Positions 1-7,202 of a stretch of 19,985 nucleotides of DNA are shown here, piece after piece (within the stretch, counting starts at the first letter, position 1; each line of letters opens with the position of its first letter). The position numbers were made by a program, and so were the translations under genes. The notes under the pieces were generated by a model. The model searched no databases. It worked only from the letters and a program-made list of their open reading frames with translations, and was not told the origin of the DNA. This DNA is from Candidatus Wolfebacteria bacterium (GTDB taxonomy: Bacteria; Patescibacteriota; Minisyncoccia; UBA6257; UBA9933): positions 1 through 19,985 of the forward strand of contig DAHWFZ010000119.1 of assembly GCA_027336345.1 (NCBI GenBank). The letters are read 5' to 3'.

Positions 1-1259
<1,259 letters not shown>

Positions 1260-1293
1260 GGCAGTAAAAAGAAAAATGTATAAAGGTGTAAAT

Positions 1294-1327
1294 AAAATAC
1301 CGCTCGGGTTAACCCGAGCGGTATTTT
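1294..1327 (+). terminator. Rho-independent terminator after groEL
   Basis: A perfect 34-bp palindrome with 17 bases per arm, centred between 1310 and 1311 (GGGTT/AACCC). The GC-rich core CCGCTCGGG is flanked by AAAATA and TATTTT, so it can terminate in either direction. It lies 34 bases after the groEL stop and ends that transcription unit. Confidence 0.9.
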
Positions 1328-1380
1328 ATGTTGTTATTTTATGCCTGGCTGATTTTCTTATTATTCCTTGGACCTTTATA

Positions 1381-1486
1381 TGGTGAGCTTGTCGAACCAG
1401 TTGAAGGGGTTATCATTGCGAGGAGCCTGCGACGCGGCAATCTCGTATTTTTGTCATCCTGAGGTACTCCGCGAGGATATCATTCT
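1381..1486. repeat. REP-like intergenic repeat cluster
   Basis: The gap between groEL and rsmE holds three REP-like fragments: GAGCTTGTCGAACC (1385-1398), ATTGCGAGGAG...GCGGCAAT (about 1414-1441, with ATTGC/GCAAT ends) and GTCATCCTGAGGTACTCCGC (1453-1472). Related sequences recur at 11849 and in the cluster at 17347-17646. I recognise them as dispersed repeats common in many bacteria. No gene is visible in 1328-1532. Confidence 0.7.
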
Positions 1487-1532
1487 ACCATCTTTAATTT
1501 AGTTCAAGATCCAATATCTTTTTAATAAATAA

Positions 1533-2231
1533 TCAATTATTTATTAAATATGAAGCAATAATCGCCGCGGTTTCGGCGCGTAAAGTTGTTTTTCCAAGTG
1601 AAATAATTTTAAATTTATTTTCTTTTGCTGTTTCTATTTCTCTTTCGTCCCAGCCGCCTTCGGGTCCGATCCATACTCCAATCGCGTTTAAGTTTTTAAG
1701 TTGTAAGTTTTTAAGTTCACTGCCTGATGCATCGCAGAAAAAATTCTCCCCGATATTTTTTGCTCTTTCAATGGCATCTTCAAATTTTGTTATGGCGCCG
1801 ATTTTTGGAATAATCCCGCGTCCCGATTGTTCCGCGGCTTCTTTCGCAATCTTTAGCAGCCGTTCTTCGTTAAGATTTAACTTTACTGTACGCTGCGTAA
1901 TTATCGGAACAATTTCCTTTATTCCGGTTTCCACGGCTTTTTGGACAACGAGTTCAAAATTTTCTTTTTTCAAAACAGCGCAATATAAAATTCCGTAAAC
2001 TTCGGATTCGCTTTTATTTTTATATTCGCTGACTATTTCGCATTCAATTGAATTTCTGTTTATTTTGGTGATTTTTGCCAATTTTTCATCAAGATTTCCG
2101 CTTTCCAGAATAATTTTTTCTCCCGGGTTTAACTTTAAAACGTTCTTTATGTGGTTGATAATTTCTTCGTCATTTATAACGGCTTTTTTCCCGTTAAACT
2201 CAAAATTCCCGATAAATCTGTGTATTTTCAT
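1533..2231 (-). CDS. rsmE: 16S rRNA (uracil1498-N3)-methyltransferase RsmE
   Basis: SAM-dependent SPOUT-class enzyme that methylates N3 of U1498 in 16S rRNA within the assembled small subunit. The 232-residue length is typical. Family signatures are present in order: an N-terminal PUA-like RNA-binding part with HIKNVLKL, then VQKAVETGIKEIVPI, EAAEQSGRGIIPKI, and the C-terminal knot with IGPEGGW and LGKTTLRAETA, which form the SAM pocket. It stands alone on the minus strand between groEL and a plus-strand gene. No Shine-Dalgarno precedes ATG 2231; a TATAAA box ends 8 bases upstream, so the mRNA may be nearly leaderless. Confidence 0.95.
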   Translation of the reverse strand: MKIHRFIGNFEFNGKKAVINDEEIINHIKNVLKLNPGEKIILESGNLDEKLAKITKINRNSIECEIVSEYKNKSESEVYGILYCAVLKKENFELVVQKAVETGIKEIVPIITQRTVKLNLNEERLLKIAKEAAEQSGRGIIPKIGAITKFEDAIERAKNIGENFFCDASGSELKNLQLKNLNAIGVWIGPEGGWDEREIETAKENKFKIISLGKTTLRAETAAIIASYLINN

Positions 2232-2239
2232 ACATCCAG

Positions 2240-2266
2240 TTTATAGGCATATTTTTTAATTGACAA
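2240..2266 (-). promoter_or_regulatory. Candidate rsmE promoter
   Basis: On the minus strand, TTGTCA (plus 2261-2266) is followed by a 15-base spacer and TATAAA (plus 2240-2245), then 8 bases to the ATG. The spacer is short, so this is tentative. The -35 box overlaps a TTGACA on the opposite strand that would serve the divergent gene. Confidence 0.4.
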
Positions 2267-2288
2267 GGTTTGTTGTTTGATTTAATTT
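2260..2288 (+). promoter_or_regulatory. Candidate promoter for the nucleotidyltransferase pair
   Basis: A consensus TTGACA at 2260-2265 is followed after 17 bases by TAATTT (2283-2288), a weak -10 box. It would give a leader of about 45 bases before ATG 2340, and it overlaps the divergent rsmE promoter candidate. Confidence 0.4.
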
Positions 2289-2339
2289 GGAGGCAGAGGC
2301 TTTAAAAATTCAAAATGAAAGAAAATAATGGAGGATATC

Positions 2340-2918
2340 ATGTTTGATGACCATTTAAAGAAAATTGTATCGGATTTAGCGGCATTGAAAAAAATAGCCG
2401 AAGGTTTGCAAGAAGCCGGAGCAAAAATTGTTGTTACAATCGGATCATGGGATCAGCTTCATATCGGTCACGGAAGATATTTAAAAAAAGCCAAAAAGGC
2501 GGGGGATATTTTGATTGCCGGGGTGGATAGTGATAGAGCAATAAAGCTTTATAAAGGCCCTACTCGGCCGATGATTCCGGAAAGGGAAAGAATGGAGATG
2601 TTGAGCTACATGGCTTTTGTTGATTTTATCACCCTTGTTGATGATGTGGATGACAAAGGCAAGTGGCAGTATGAACTTGTTACAGCAATAAAGCCGGACG
2701 TTTTTGTAGCTGTTGTTGATTCATACCCTAAAGATCAGCTGGAAGAACTAAAAAAGTATTGCAAAGAAGTTATCGTCCTTGAGCGCCAGGCGGAAACAAG
2801 CACTTCAAATCAGCTGCACAAGATGATGAAGGAATTTATTGCGCCTATGATTAAATCGCTCATACCCATGATAAAATTCTTGAAAGAGCACGGAATGCTT
2901 CCGGAGGGGGAGATATAA
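2340..2918 (+). CDS. Cytidylyltransferase-like nucleotidyltransferase
   Basis: Small enzyme of the HxGH nucleotidyltransferase superfamily, resembling glycerol-3-phosphate cytidylyltransferases and the adenylyltransferase domain of heptose enzymes. These transfer a nucleotide from CTP or ATP to a phosphorylated acceptor. Visible are the Rossmann-type start VVTIGSWDQLHIGHGRYL with H41 and H44 of the HIGH motif, GVDSDRAIKLYKGPTRPMIPERERMEML, and TSTSN (153-157) matching the C-terminal ISTS-type phosphate loop. I chose ATG 2340 (192 aa) over ATG 2328 because GGAGG (2330-2334) sits 5 bases upstream of it and overlaps the earlier ATG. The stop overlaps the next start by one base, so the two genes are translationally coupled. 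The acceptor is unknown; no heptose or teichoic-acid genes are nearby. Confidence 0.85.
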   Translation: MFDDHLKKIVSDLAALKKIAEGLQEAGAKIVVTIGSWDQLHIGHGRYLKKAKKAGDILIAGVDSDRAIKLYKGPTRPMIPERERMEMLSYMAFVDFITLVDDVDDKGKWQYELVTAIKPDVFVAVVDSYPKDQLEELKKYCKEVIVLERQAETSTSNQLHKMMKEFIAPMIKSLIPMIKFLKEHGMLPEGEI

Positions 2919-3757
2919 TGAAAACGATTTTGATTGCATATGTCCCCGTGATTCATAATGGCTATCTTGAATTATTTAAAAGGAGAGCTTTTGAAGTGGA
3001 TCAGCTAATTATTCTCGGTGATGATTTGGTTTTACAATATATGCCGAGAAAGGAAATCCGCGCATTAAGTGCTTATAAAGCAAGACAGCTTATATGCGCC
3101 CTGGGATTTTTTAAAGAGGTTTTGATCATGGATTTGTATAATTTCCTTGATATTAAATTTGAAGGTAATAGGCTGATTATTATCAGTGATGAAGTCTGCA
3201 GAAAGTTTGCCGATGACAACAAGCTTAGGGAAAAAGCAAAGGAATTGATTTTTGATACTGCTTTTCTGCGCTGGGATGAAAAATCTGTTTTTTCAAAATC
3301 CGATGTAGTGGTTGACCGGGTATCCGAAGAAGGAACCGACCAAAGAAGAATGCGCATGGCATCGGAAGAATCAGATTTTACGTCGGATTGGTGGCGGCAA
3401 GTGGGTTGTGTTTTGGTAAAAGACAATCTTGTAATATTTAGAACCCACAACAAGCATCTTCCAAGCGAATACACCCCGTATCTGGTTGGTGATCCGAGAG
3501 ATTTTATCCAAGCCGGGAAAAACAGCGAAATAGCTTCGGCTCTTCATTGTGAGCAGGAGGCGATTGCTTGGGCAGCCAATGAAGGTGTTTCATTAAAAGG
3601 GACAAGCTTGTATGTTACGGTTTTTCCTTGTCCTGTTTGCGCAAAACTTATCGCGCACTCCGGCGTGTCCAAAGTTTTTTATCTTACCGGGCACGCGAGC
3701 CTTGATGGTGTTGAAGTCTTGAAAAGTAAAGGCGTTGAGATTATTCTGGTGAAGTAA
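2918..3757 (+). CDS. Nucleotidyltransferase-like domain fused to a dCMP/cytidine deaminase domain
   Basis: Two-part protein of 279 residues. Residues 140-279 form a zinc-dependent deaminase of the dCMP/cytidine deaminase superfamily: H210-C-E212 (zinc ligand and proton-shuttle Glu) and P-C238-P-V-C241 (two zinc Cys), preceded by DWWRQVGCVLVKDNLVI. The N-terminal 140 residues start KTILIAYVPVIHNGYLELF and have alternating hydrophobic strands, resembling an HxGH nucleotidyltransferase fold with the motif altered to H13-N-G-Y16, so transfer activity may be lost. Its start overlaps the previous stop (TAATG) with GGAGGGGG upstream, indicating coupled expression. The likely product is dUMP from dCMP, which would feed the thymidylate synthase downstream. 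The deaminase call is strong; the substrate and the N-domain role are inferred. Confidence 0.85.
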   Translation: MKTILIAYVPVIHNGYLELFKRRAFEVDQLIILGDDLVLQYMPRKEIRALSAYKARQLICALGFFKEVLIMDLYNFLDIKFEGNRLIIISDEVCRKFADDNKLREKAKELIFDTAFLRWDEKSVFSKSDVVVDRVSEEGTDQRRMRMASEESDFTSDWWRQVGCVLVKDNLVIFRTHNKHLPSEYTPYLVGDPRDFIQAGKNSEIASALHCEQEAIAWAANEGVSLKGTSLYVTVFPCPVCAKLIAHSGVSKVFYLTGHASLDGVEVLKSKGVEIILVK

Positions 3758-3771
3758 TTTTTTAAAATAAC

Positions 3772-3804
3772 AAGCTCCGCACGATTTGTGCGGAGCTTTT
3801 TTTA
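3772..3804 (+). terminator. Rho-independent terminator after the deaminase fusion
   Basis: Stem AAGCTCCGCAC / GTGCGGAGCTT (3772-3782 and 3788-3798) with loop GATTT, followed by a run of T. It starts 15 bases after the stop and touches the end of the convergent HIT gene, so it separates the two units. Confidence 0.9.
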
Positions 3805-4248
3805 TCCAATCGGGAAATATACCGGGATGGACTTCTTATTTTTTAATTTTGGCGTGATTAGATGGAAATGGATGTGGGCAACTGAAGATCCCGTATAGTC
3901 AGTATTGCCAAATCTTAAGGTCAGTCCGCCTCCGGTAATTTTAAATTTTTTATTAGCCCAGTTTACAAGAGACATTATTTCTTTAAAATCATCCATGTAT
4001 AATTCCTTGAAATTCTCTTTATGTTTTTTTCCGATAATCAGCAGGTGTTCCCTTGTGTTTTTATAGGGCCAGCTGGATCTGGTGATAAGCCAATTTTTTG
4101 TATTTTTTAAAATCGGGTTTTTGTGATATTTGAAATTTTCCGGGCAAAACGGGCATTTGCCCTCTTTTATAATTGCCGATATTACTTCTTTATATTCTCC
4201 TTTTCTGGCAAAGCGGGGATTAACAAACTTTTGCGATTTTTTAACCAT
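3802..4248 (-). CDS. HIT family (histidine triad) nucleotide-binding protein
   Basis: HIT proteins are small nucleotide hydrolases or transferases acting on nucleoside phosphoramidates or dinucleoside polyphosphates. The triad is seen as HIHFHLI near the C-terminus, with CPFCPENF near residues 32-39 (a CxxC pair common in HIT proteins) and an intact central core including HLLIIGKKH. Length is 148 residues. It is convergent with the deaminase fusion. On the minus strand, TTGGCA, 16 bases and TATAAT end 7 bases before the ATG, with no Shine-Dalgarno, which is the layout of a leaderless mRNA. The exact substrate cannot be told from sequence. Confidence 0.9.
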   Translation of the reverse strand: MVKKSQKFVNPRFARKGEYKEVISAIIKEGKCPFCPENFKYHKNPILKNTKNWLITRSSWPYKNTREHLLIIGKKHKENFKELYMDDFKEIMSLVNWANKKFKITGGGLTLRFGNTDYTGSSVAHIHFHLITPKLKNKKSIPVYFPIG

Positions 4249-4255
4249 AATATTT

Positions 4256-4283
4256 ATTATATATCTATTGAAAATTTTGCCAA
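4256..4283 (-). promoter_or_regulatory. Promoter of the HIT gene, leaderless type
   Basis: Minus-strand TTGGCA (plus 4278-4283), 16-base spacer, perfect TATAAT (plus 4256-4261), then 7 bases to ATG 4248. Transcription would start at or next to the start codon. Confidence 0.7.
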
Positions 4284-4302
4284 ATTTTTGATATTAAATT
4301 TG

Positions 4303-4331
4303 TTGACATAAGGAAATTTTGATTGTATTTT
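4303..4331 (+). promoter_or_regulatory. Promoter of the thymidylate synthase gene
   Basis: Consensus TTGACA (4303-4308), 17-base spacer and TATTTT (4326-4331). It gives a leader of about 40 bases containing AAGGAG (4366-4371), 6 bases before ATG 4378. Confidence 0.7.
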
Positions 4332-4377
4332 TTAAGTAGCAACTAAAAATAATTCTTATAAGGATAAGGAGCGATAA

Positions 4378-5211
4378 ATGGAAAATCATTCGTTTTTGAA
4401 GGGGATGGTAAAGCACTTGGTTATTGATGGAAATCTTGATTTTGCATGGTGGACGGCGTTGGATTTGGTTATGACGCAGGGCAGAAAATATTTTATTGAC
4501 TCCGGCAGTTGTGATCAGACGCACCGGCTTACGTTACCTATGATTATTGAAGTGCATAAGCCAGGAATTCGTCCTTTGGCGCCGATTATGCCGGAGGGTT
4601 CAGACATTGCTCCGCCTACAACCGAAGAAAAGATTGAGGAGTATGTGGCGTCATTGGTAACAAATGAAGTGGCAAAAGAACAGCATTACACTTATGGCGA
4701 AGATTTGTGGTGGCAGATTGAGGAGGTAATAAAATATTTTAAGAAGTATGGATTCGGAAATGCATGCTGCCATATGCCAGTTGGTCGTCCGGAATCGTTT
4801 CTTTTTTATAACTGGGATATTGATTATCATGAAATGATTGTAGTGGAAGACAGAAAAACCGGCGAAACGCTTTGGACAAGGCATATAACCAATACCTGGA
4901 ATAAAAAACCAAAAGTTGAGGTTAGTTCGCAGTGTTTGCGCGGCATTGATTGTTGGGTTGAAAACGGCAAGCTGCACTTCTGGTGTTATTTTCGTTCAAA
5001 TGATTTGTACGCCGCATGGCCGGAAAATCACGGCGGACTTCAAATTATGAAGGAAATGATGGCCGAGCGTCTCGGCGTTGGAGATGGGGTTCTTATAACC
5101 TCATGTAAAGATCTCCACGTTTATGAAAGTACGTGGCTGATGGCTTTGAAGCGATTAAAGAAAGATCAGGAGGATAATCAAGGAAATGTCATAATATTGA
5201 AAGATAGATAA
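4378..5211 (+). CDS. thyA: Thymidylate synthase family protein, archaeal-like
   Basis: ThyA-fold enzyme expected to make dTMP from dUMP with methylenetetrahydrofolate. Key residues keep the exact spacing of E. coli ThyA: C186 (C146 nucleophile), R206-S207-x-D209 (R166, S167, D169), N217 (N177, which selects uracil over cytosine) and H247-x-Y249 (H207, Y209). HYTYGEDL matches the conserved tyrosine-glycine region. The usual Ser-Arg-Arg phosphate motif is not visible before C186, and there is an insertion between HYTYGEDL and the Cys. CLRGIDCWVENGKLHF and FRSNDLYAAWPENHGGL resemble archaeal-type thymidylate synthases as I remember them. At 277 residues it is near E. coli length (264). AAGGAG lies 6 bases before the ATG. 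The fold and active site are secure; dUMP as substrate is inferred from the Asn and the neighbouring dCMP deaminase. Confidence 0.85.
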   Translation: MENHSFLKGMVKHLVIDGNLDFAWWTALDLVMTQGRKYFIDSGSCDQTHRLTLPMIIEVHKPGIRPLAPIMPEGSDIAPPTTEEKIEEYVASLVTNEVAKEQHYTYGEDLWWQIEEVIKYFKKYGFGNACCHMPVGRPESFLFYNWDIDYHEMIVVEDRKTGETLWTRHITNTWNKKPKVEVSSQCLRGIDCWVENGKLHFWCYFRSNDLYAAWPENHGGLQIMKEMMAERLGVGDGVLITSCKDLHVYESTWLMALKRLKKDQEDNQGNVIILKDR

Positions 5212-5229
5212 TTTGAATAAAATTATTAA

Positions 5230-5259
5230 GCGCGGAGCTTACCCTCCGCGCCTTTTTTT
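5230..5259 (+). terminator. Rho-independent terminator after thymidylate synthase
   Basis: Stem GCGCGGAG / CTCCGCGC (5230-5237, 5244-5251) with loop CTTACC, followed by C and seven T. It is followed within 20 bases by the -10 box of the HD gene. Confidence 0.9.
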
Positions 5260-5274
5260 GTTTAAGTTTTTATG

Positions 5275-5280
5275 TATAAT
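5275..5280 (+). promoter_or_regulatory. -10 box of the HD gene, leaderless type
   Basis: Perfect TATAAT, then GAAATT and ATG 5287. No good -35 is visible; that position falls in the T-run of the preceding terminator. The 6-base distance fits transcription starting at the ATG. Confidence 0.55.
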
Positions 5281-5286
5281 GAAATT

Positions 5287-5874
5287 ATGGAAAAGGATAT
5301 AAATTTTATTTATGAAATCGGATGTCTAAGATTTATGCAAAGGACATGGCGGCAGTTTTTAAATCCGGACTTTGCGAATATTTCAGAACACATTTTTAGG
5401 GTTGCATGGATTGCTTTGATTTTGGCGAAACGTGAAAATGTAAAAAATACTGATAAGTTATTAAAAATGGCTTTGGTACATGATATCCCGGAAAGCAGGA
5501 CAGGCGATGTGAATTATATCTCCAGGCAATATACGGAGCGCAAGGAACATAACGCAATACGAGATATGCTTAAGGATACGACTCTCGAAGAGGAATTTAT
5601 CGAATTATGGGAAGAATGTGAGAAGAAAGAAACTATTGAAGCAAGGATTATTAAAGACGCGGATAATCTTGATGTTGATTTTGAGCTTCAGGAACAGGCA
5701 GCTAAAGGAGAGAGTATAAAAAGCATCCTTAATGAAGTCAGGGAGCATGTCGGAGCGAATAAGCTTTATACTGAATCTGCAAGAAAAATTTATCAGGCAT
5801 TAAAAAATTCCAATCCGAATGATTGGCATATAAAAGGGAATAATCGTTTTAATGGCGGAGATTGGAAAAAATAG
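5287..5874 (+). CDS. HD-domain phosphohydrolase, YfbR/HDDC2-like 5'-deoxynucleotidase
   Basis: Metal-dependent HD hydrolase. The motif is complete: H35 (SEHIFRVAW), H65-D66 (ALVHDIPESRTGD) and D126 (KDADNLD). This H...HD...D arrangement, with E69 after the HD, is that of YfbR/HDDC2-type 5'-deoxynucleotidases, which remove phosphate from deoxynucleoside monophosphates. I prefer ATG 5287 (195 aa) to ATG 5272 because a TATAAT lies 6 bases upstream of 5287 and the protein then begins directly with the family's first helix. There is no Shine-Dalgarno. It stands next to thymidylate synthase and a dCMP deaminase, which suggests a role in balancing dNMP pools. The HD call is strong, the substrate inferred. 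Confidence 0.85.
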   Translation: MEKDINFIYEIGCLRFMQRTWRQFLNPDFANISEHIFRVAWIALILAKRENVKNTDKLLKMALVHDIPESRTGDVNYISRQYTERKEHNAIRDMLKDTTLEEEFIELWEECEKKETIEARIIKDADNLDVDFELQEQAAKGESIKSILNEVREHVGANKLYTESARKIYQALKNSNPNDWHIKGNNRFNGGDWKK

Positions 5875-5914
5875 TTTATGTAGTGTCGGACTTAATTAAT
5901 CCACATTTTGCTTA

Positions 5915-6203
5915 TTGACCCCGTTAGAAATCTGTCATGTGGTATGTTTACGTTTTACAAAATAAAGATGACGACTGGTATATTGGTTCCACTAGAGATC
6001 TGCAAAAAAGAATTTTAAACCATAACACCGGTAAAAATAAGTCCACAAAATATGGCATTCCGTGGAGGATTATTTATTGTGAAATTGGCTTAAATCAAAA
6101 AGATGCCAGAGTTAGGGAAAAATATCTTAAATCTGGCATGGGTAGGCGTTATTTAAAAAACAGGTTAAAATTCTTTTTTGGCAAAGATTTCTAACGGGGT
6201 TGA
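5915..6203 (+). mobile_element. Putative IR-bounded element carrying a GIY-YIG gene
   Basis: The left arm (5915-5933, TTGACCCCGTTAGAAATCT) and right arm (6185-6203, AGATTTCTAACGGGGTTGA) form a perfect 16-bp DNA inverted repeat, or a 19-bp RNA helix counting two G.U pairs. TTGAC is also repeated directly at both ends (5915-5919, 6200-6204). The enclosed gene starts 3 bases after the left arm and its stop codon lies within the right arm. The ends resemble those of the non-coding element at 6257-6401. Mobility is inference. Confidence 0.6.
5937..6194 (+). CDS. GIY-YIG domain endonuclease, minimal single-domain
   Basis: The 85-residue protein consists of a single GIY-YIG nuclease domain like UvrC-N and the YhbQ/SLX1-type proteins. 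Y3-V-Y5 stands for GIY, Y15-I-G17 for YIG, with R20 or R25 and metal-binding E61 in RVREKYLKSGMGRRYLKNRL. No DNA-binding domain is fused, so specificity must come from the domain itself or from DNA or RNA structure. No Shine-Dalgarno or leaderless -10 box is visible. Uniquely here, the gene is enclosed by complementary arms and its TAA (6192-6194) is part of the right arm, suggesting that gene and arms move or act as a unit. Confidence 0.88.
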   Translation: MWYVYVLQNKDDDWYIGSTRDLQKRILNHNTGKNKSTKYGIPWRIIYCEIGLNQKDARVREKYLKSGMGRRYLKNRLKFFFGKDF

Positions 6204-6229
6204 CTTTCTATAGCATTTTTTGTTAGTAT
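6200..6229 (+). promoter_or_regulatory. Possible outward promoter at the right end of the GIY-YIG element
   Basis: TTGACT (6200-6205), 18 bases, TAGTAT (6224-6229). The -35 box is formed by the element's terminal TTGA. Weak and untested. Confidence 0.25.
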
Positions 6230-6256
6230 CTAAAGGTCATAGAAATCAAATAAATG

Positions 6257-6401
6257 TTGACCCCGTAGTGAAATTGCGACTGCTTTAACTAATTTTACGG
6301 GGCAATTGGAGTAGAATATAAAGTAGTTTATTGATTTTTACTGTTTAATTTTTTAACAATGTTAAAGAAAAATTCGGTCGCAATTCTACTAACGGGGTTG
6401 A
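6257..6401. repeat. Family 1 non-coding IR element, copy A
   Basis: 145 nt. The left arm is TTGACCCCGTAGTGAAATTGCGAC without a break from 6257 to 6280. The right arm, 6377-6401, ends CTACTAACGGGGTTGA. The arms pair over 24 positions with one bulged A and one A.C mismatch. A second internal stem is CTTTAAC / GTTAAAG (6283-6289, 6361-6367), with 9 unpaired bases before the right arm. The last 13 bases (CTAACGGGGTTGA) are identical to the right end of the GIY-YIG element. No ORF of note inside. Confidence 0.75.
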
Positions 6402-6426
6402 TTTTTGAGGAAAAATTTAATAAGAT
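6398..6426 (+). promoter_or_regulatory. Possible ribosomal-operon promoter using the end of element A
   Basis: TTGATT (6398-6403), 17 bases, TAAGAT (6421-6426). The -35 would be made by the terminal GGTTGA of element A. A 7-bp inverted repeat TTTACTT / AAGTAAA (6430-6447) follows directly. Weak -10, so tentative. Confidence 0.3.
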
Positions 6427-6472
6427 TTATTTACTTTTGTAAGTAAAAATTTAAAAAGTGATTTAGCTTTGG

Positions 6473-6528
6473 AATGAGGGCTGAATCCCTCATTTTTATT
6501 GTTGCGGCGAGCGATGCCGCAATATAAA
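6473..6528 (+). promoter_or_regulatory. Leader of the ribosomal operon: two hairpins and a candidate promoter
   Basis: Hairpin 1 is AATGAGGG / CCCTCATT (6473-6480, 6487-6494), followed by TTTTA, and looks like a weak terminator or attenuator. Hairpin 2 is TTGCGGC / GCCGCAA (6502-6508, 6516-6522) with a 7-base loop. TTGTTG (6499-6504), 18 bases and TATAAA (6523-6528) could be a promoter overlapping hairpin 2. In E. coli the equivalent leader binds L4 for feedback; whether this one does is unknown. Confidence 0.4.
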
Positions 6529-6579
6529 CAAAAAAATATACTGATATCGTACTTTGGTATTGGTGAATAAAGTGAAATT

Positions 6580-7194
6580 ATGAAAATTATTTTAGGAAAA
6601 AAATTGAAAATGACCCAAATCTGGAAGGACGGGAAAATTGTTCCGGTCACCATGATTGAGGCCGGCCCGGTAAAAGTTACCCAGCTCAGAACCAAAGAAA
6701 AAGACGGTTATATTGCCGTCCAGGTTGGTTATGGAACAAGAAAGCTGAAGAATATCAAAAAACCGCAGCAAGGCCAGTTTAAAGATTTGGGCAATTTTGC
6801 GCATCTAAAGGAATTCAGGGCAAAGGGCAATGTTGAAATGCCAAGCGTCAATATTGGCGATGTTTTGGATGTCAGCCAATTTAGCGAAGGAGATAAAATC
6901 AAAGTCAGCGCATTGTCAAAAGGGCGCGGATTTCAGGGCGTCGTAAAAAGGCATGGTTTTAAGGGCGGTCCGAAAACCCACGGTCAGAAGAACAGATTAA
7001 GGGCTCCGGGTTCAATCGGCGCCACTGCTCCTCAGAGGGTTACTCCGGGGAAAAGAATGGCGGGACGCATGGGACAGGAAAGGTTTGCAATCAAGAATTT
7101 AAAAGTTATTGAAATTGATAAAGATAAAAATATTTTAATGGTTAAAGGAGCTGTCCCGGGATTTAAAGGCAGACTTCTTGAAATACAAAAATAA
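6580..7194 (+). CDS. rplC: 50S ribosomal protein L3
   Basis: Early-assembling 23S rRNA-binding protein whose loop reaches towards the peptidyl-transferase centre. The 204 residues include the conserved long loop (about 114-166) with KGRGFQGVVKRHGFKGGPKTHG, GSIGATAPQRVTPG and MAGRMG, and a typical end VKGAVPGFKG. It is the first gene of the ribosomal run; S10, which usually precedes it, is not in this window. No Shine-Dalgarno at normal spacing. TAAAGT lies 6 bases before the ATG, the same spacing and following bases (GAAATT) as in the HD gene. Confidence 0.97.
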   Translation: MKIILGKKLKMTQIWKDGKIVPVTMIEAGPVKVTQLRTKEKDGYIAVQVGYGTRKLKNIKKPQQGQFKDLGNFAHLKEFRAKGNVEMPSVNIGDVLDVSQFSEGDKIKVSALSKGRGFQGVVKRHGFKGGPKTHGQKNRLRAPGSIGATAPQRVTPGKRMAGRMGQERFAIKNLKVIEIDKDKNILMVKGAVPGFKGRLLEIQK

Positions 7195-7202
7195 ATTCAT
7201 TT

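Noticed and set aside
2328..2339. Upstream ATG for the nucleotidyltransferase
   Set aside because: The ATG at 2328 overlaps the GGAGG that is correctly spaced for ATG 2340.
5272..5286. Upstream ATG for the HD protein
   Set aside because: A perfect TATAAT lies between it and ATG 5287; starting at 5272 would translate through a promoter. It cannot be fully excluded.
6568..6573. Leaderless -10 box (TAAAGT) for rplC
   Set aside because: The distance to ATG is the same as for the HD gene, but the hexamer is poor and there is no -35. Not listed as a promoter.
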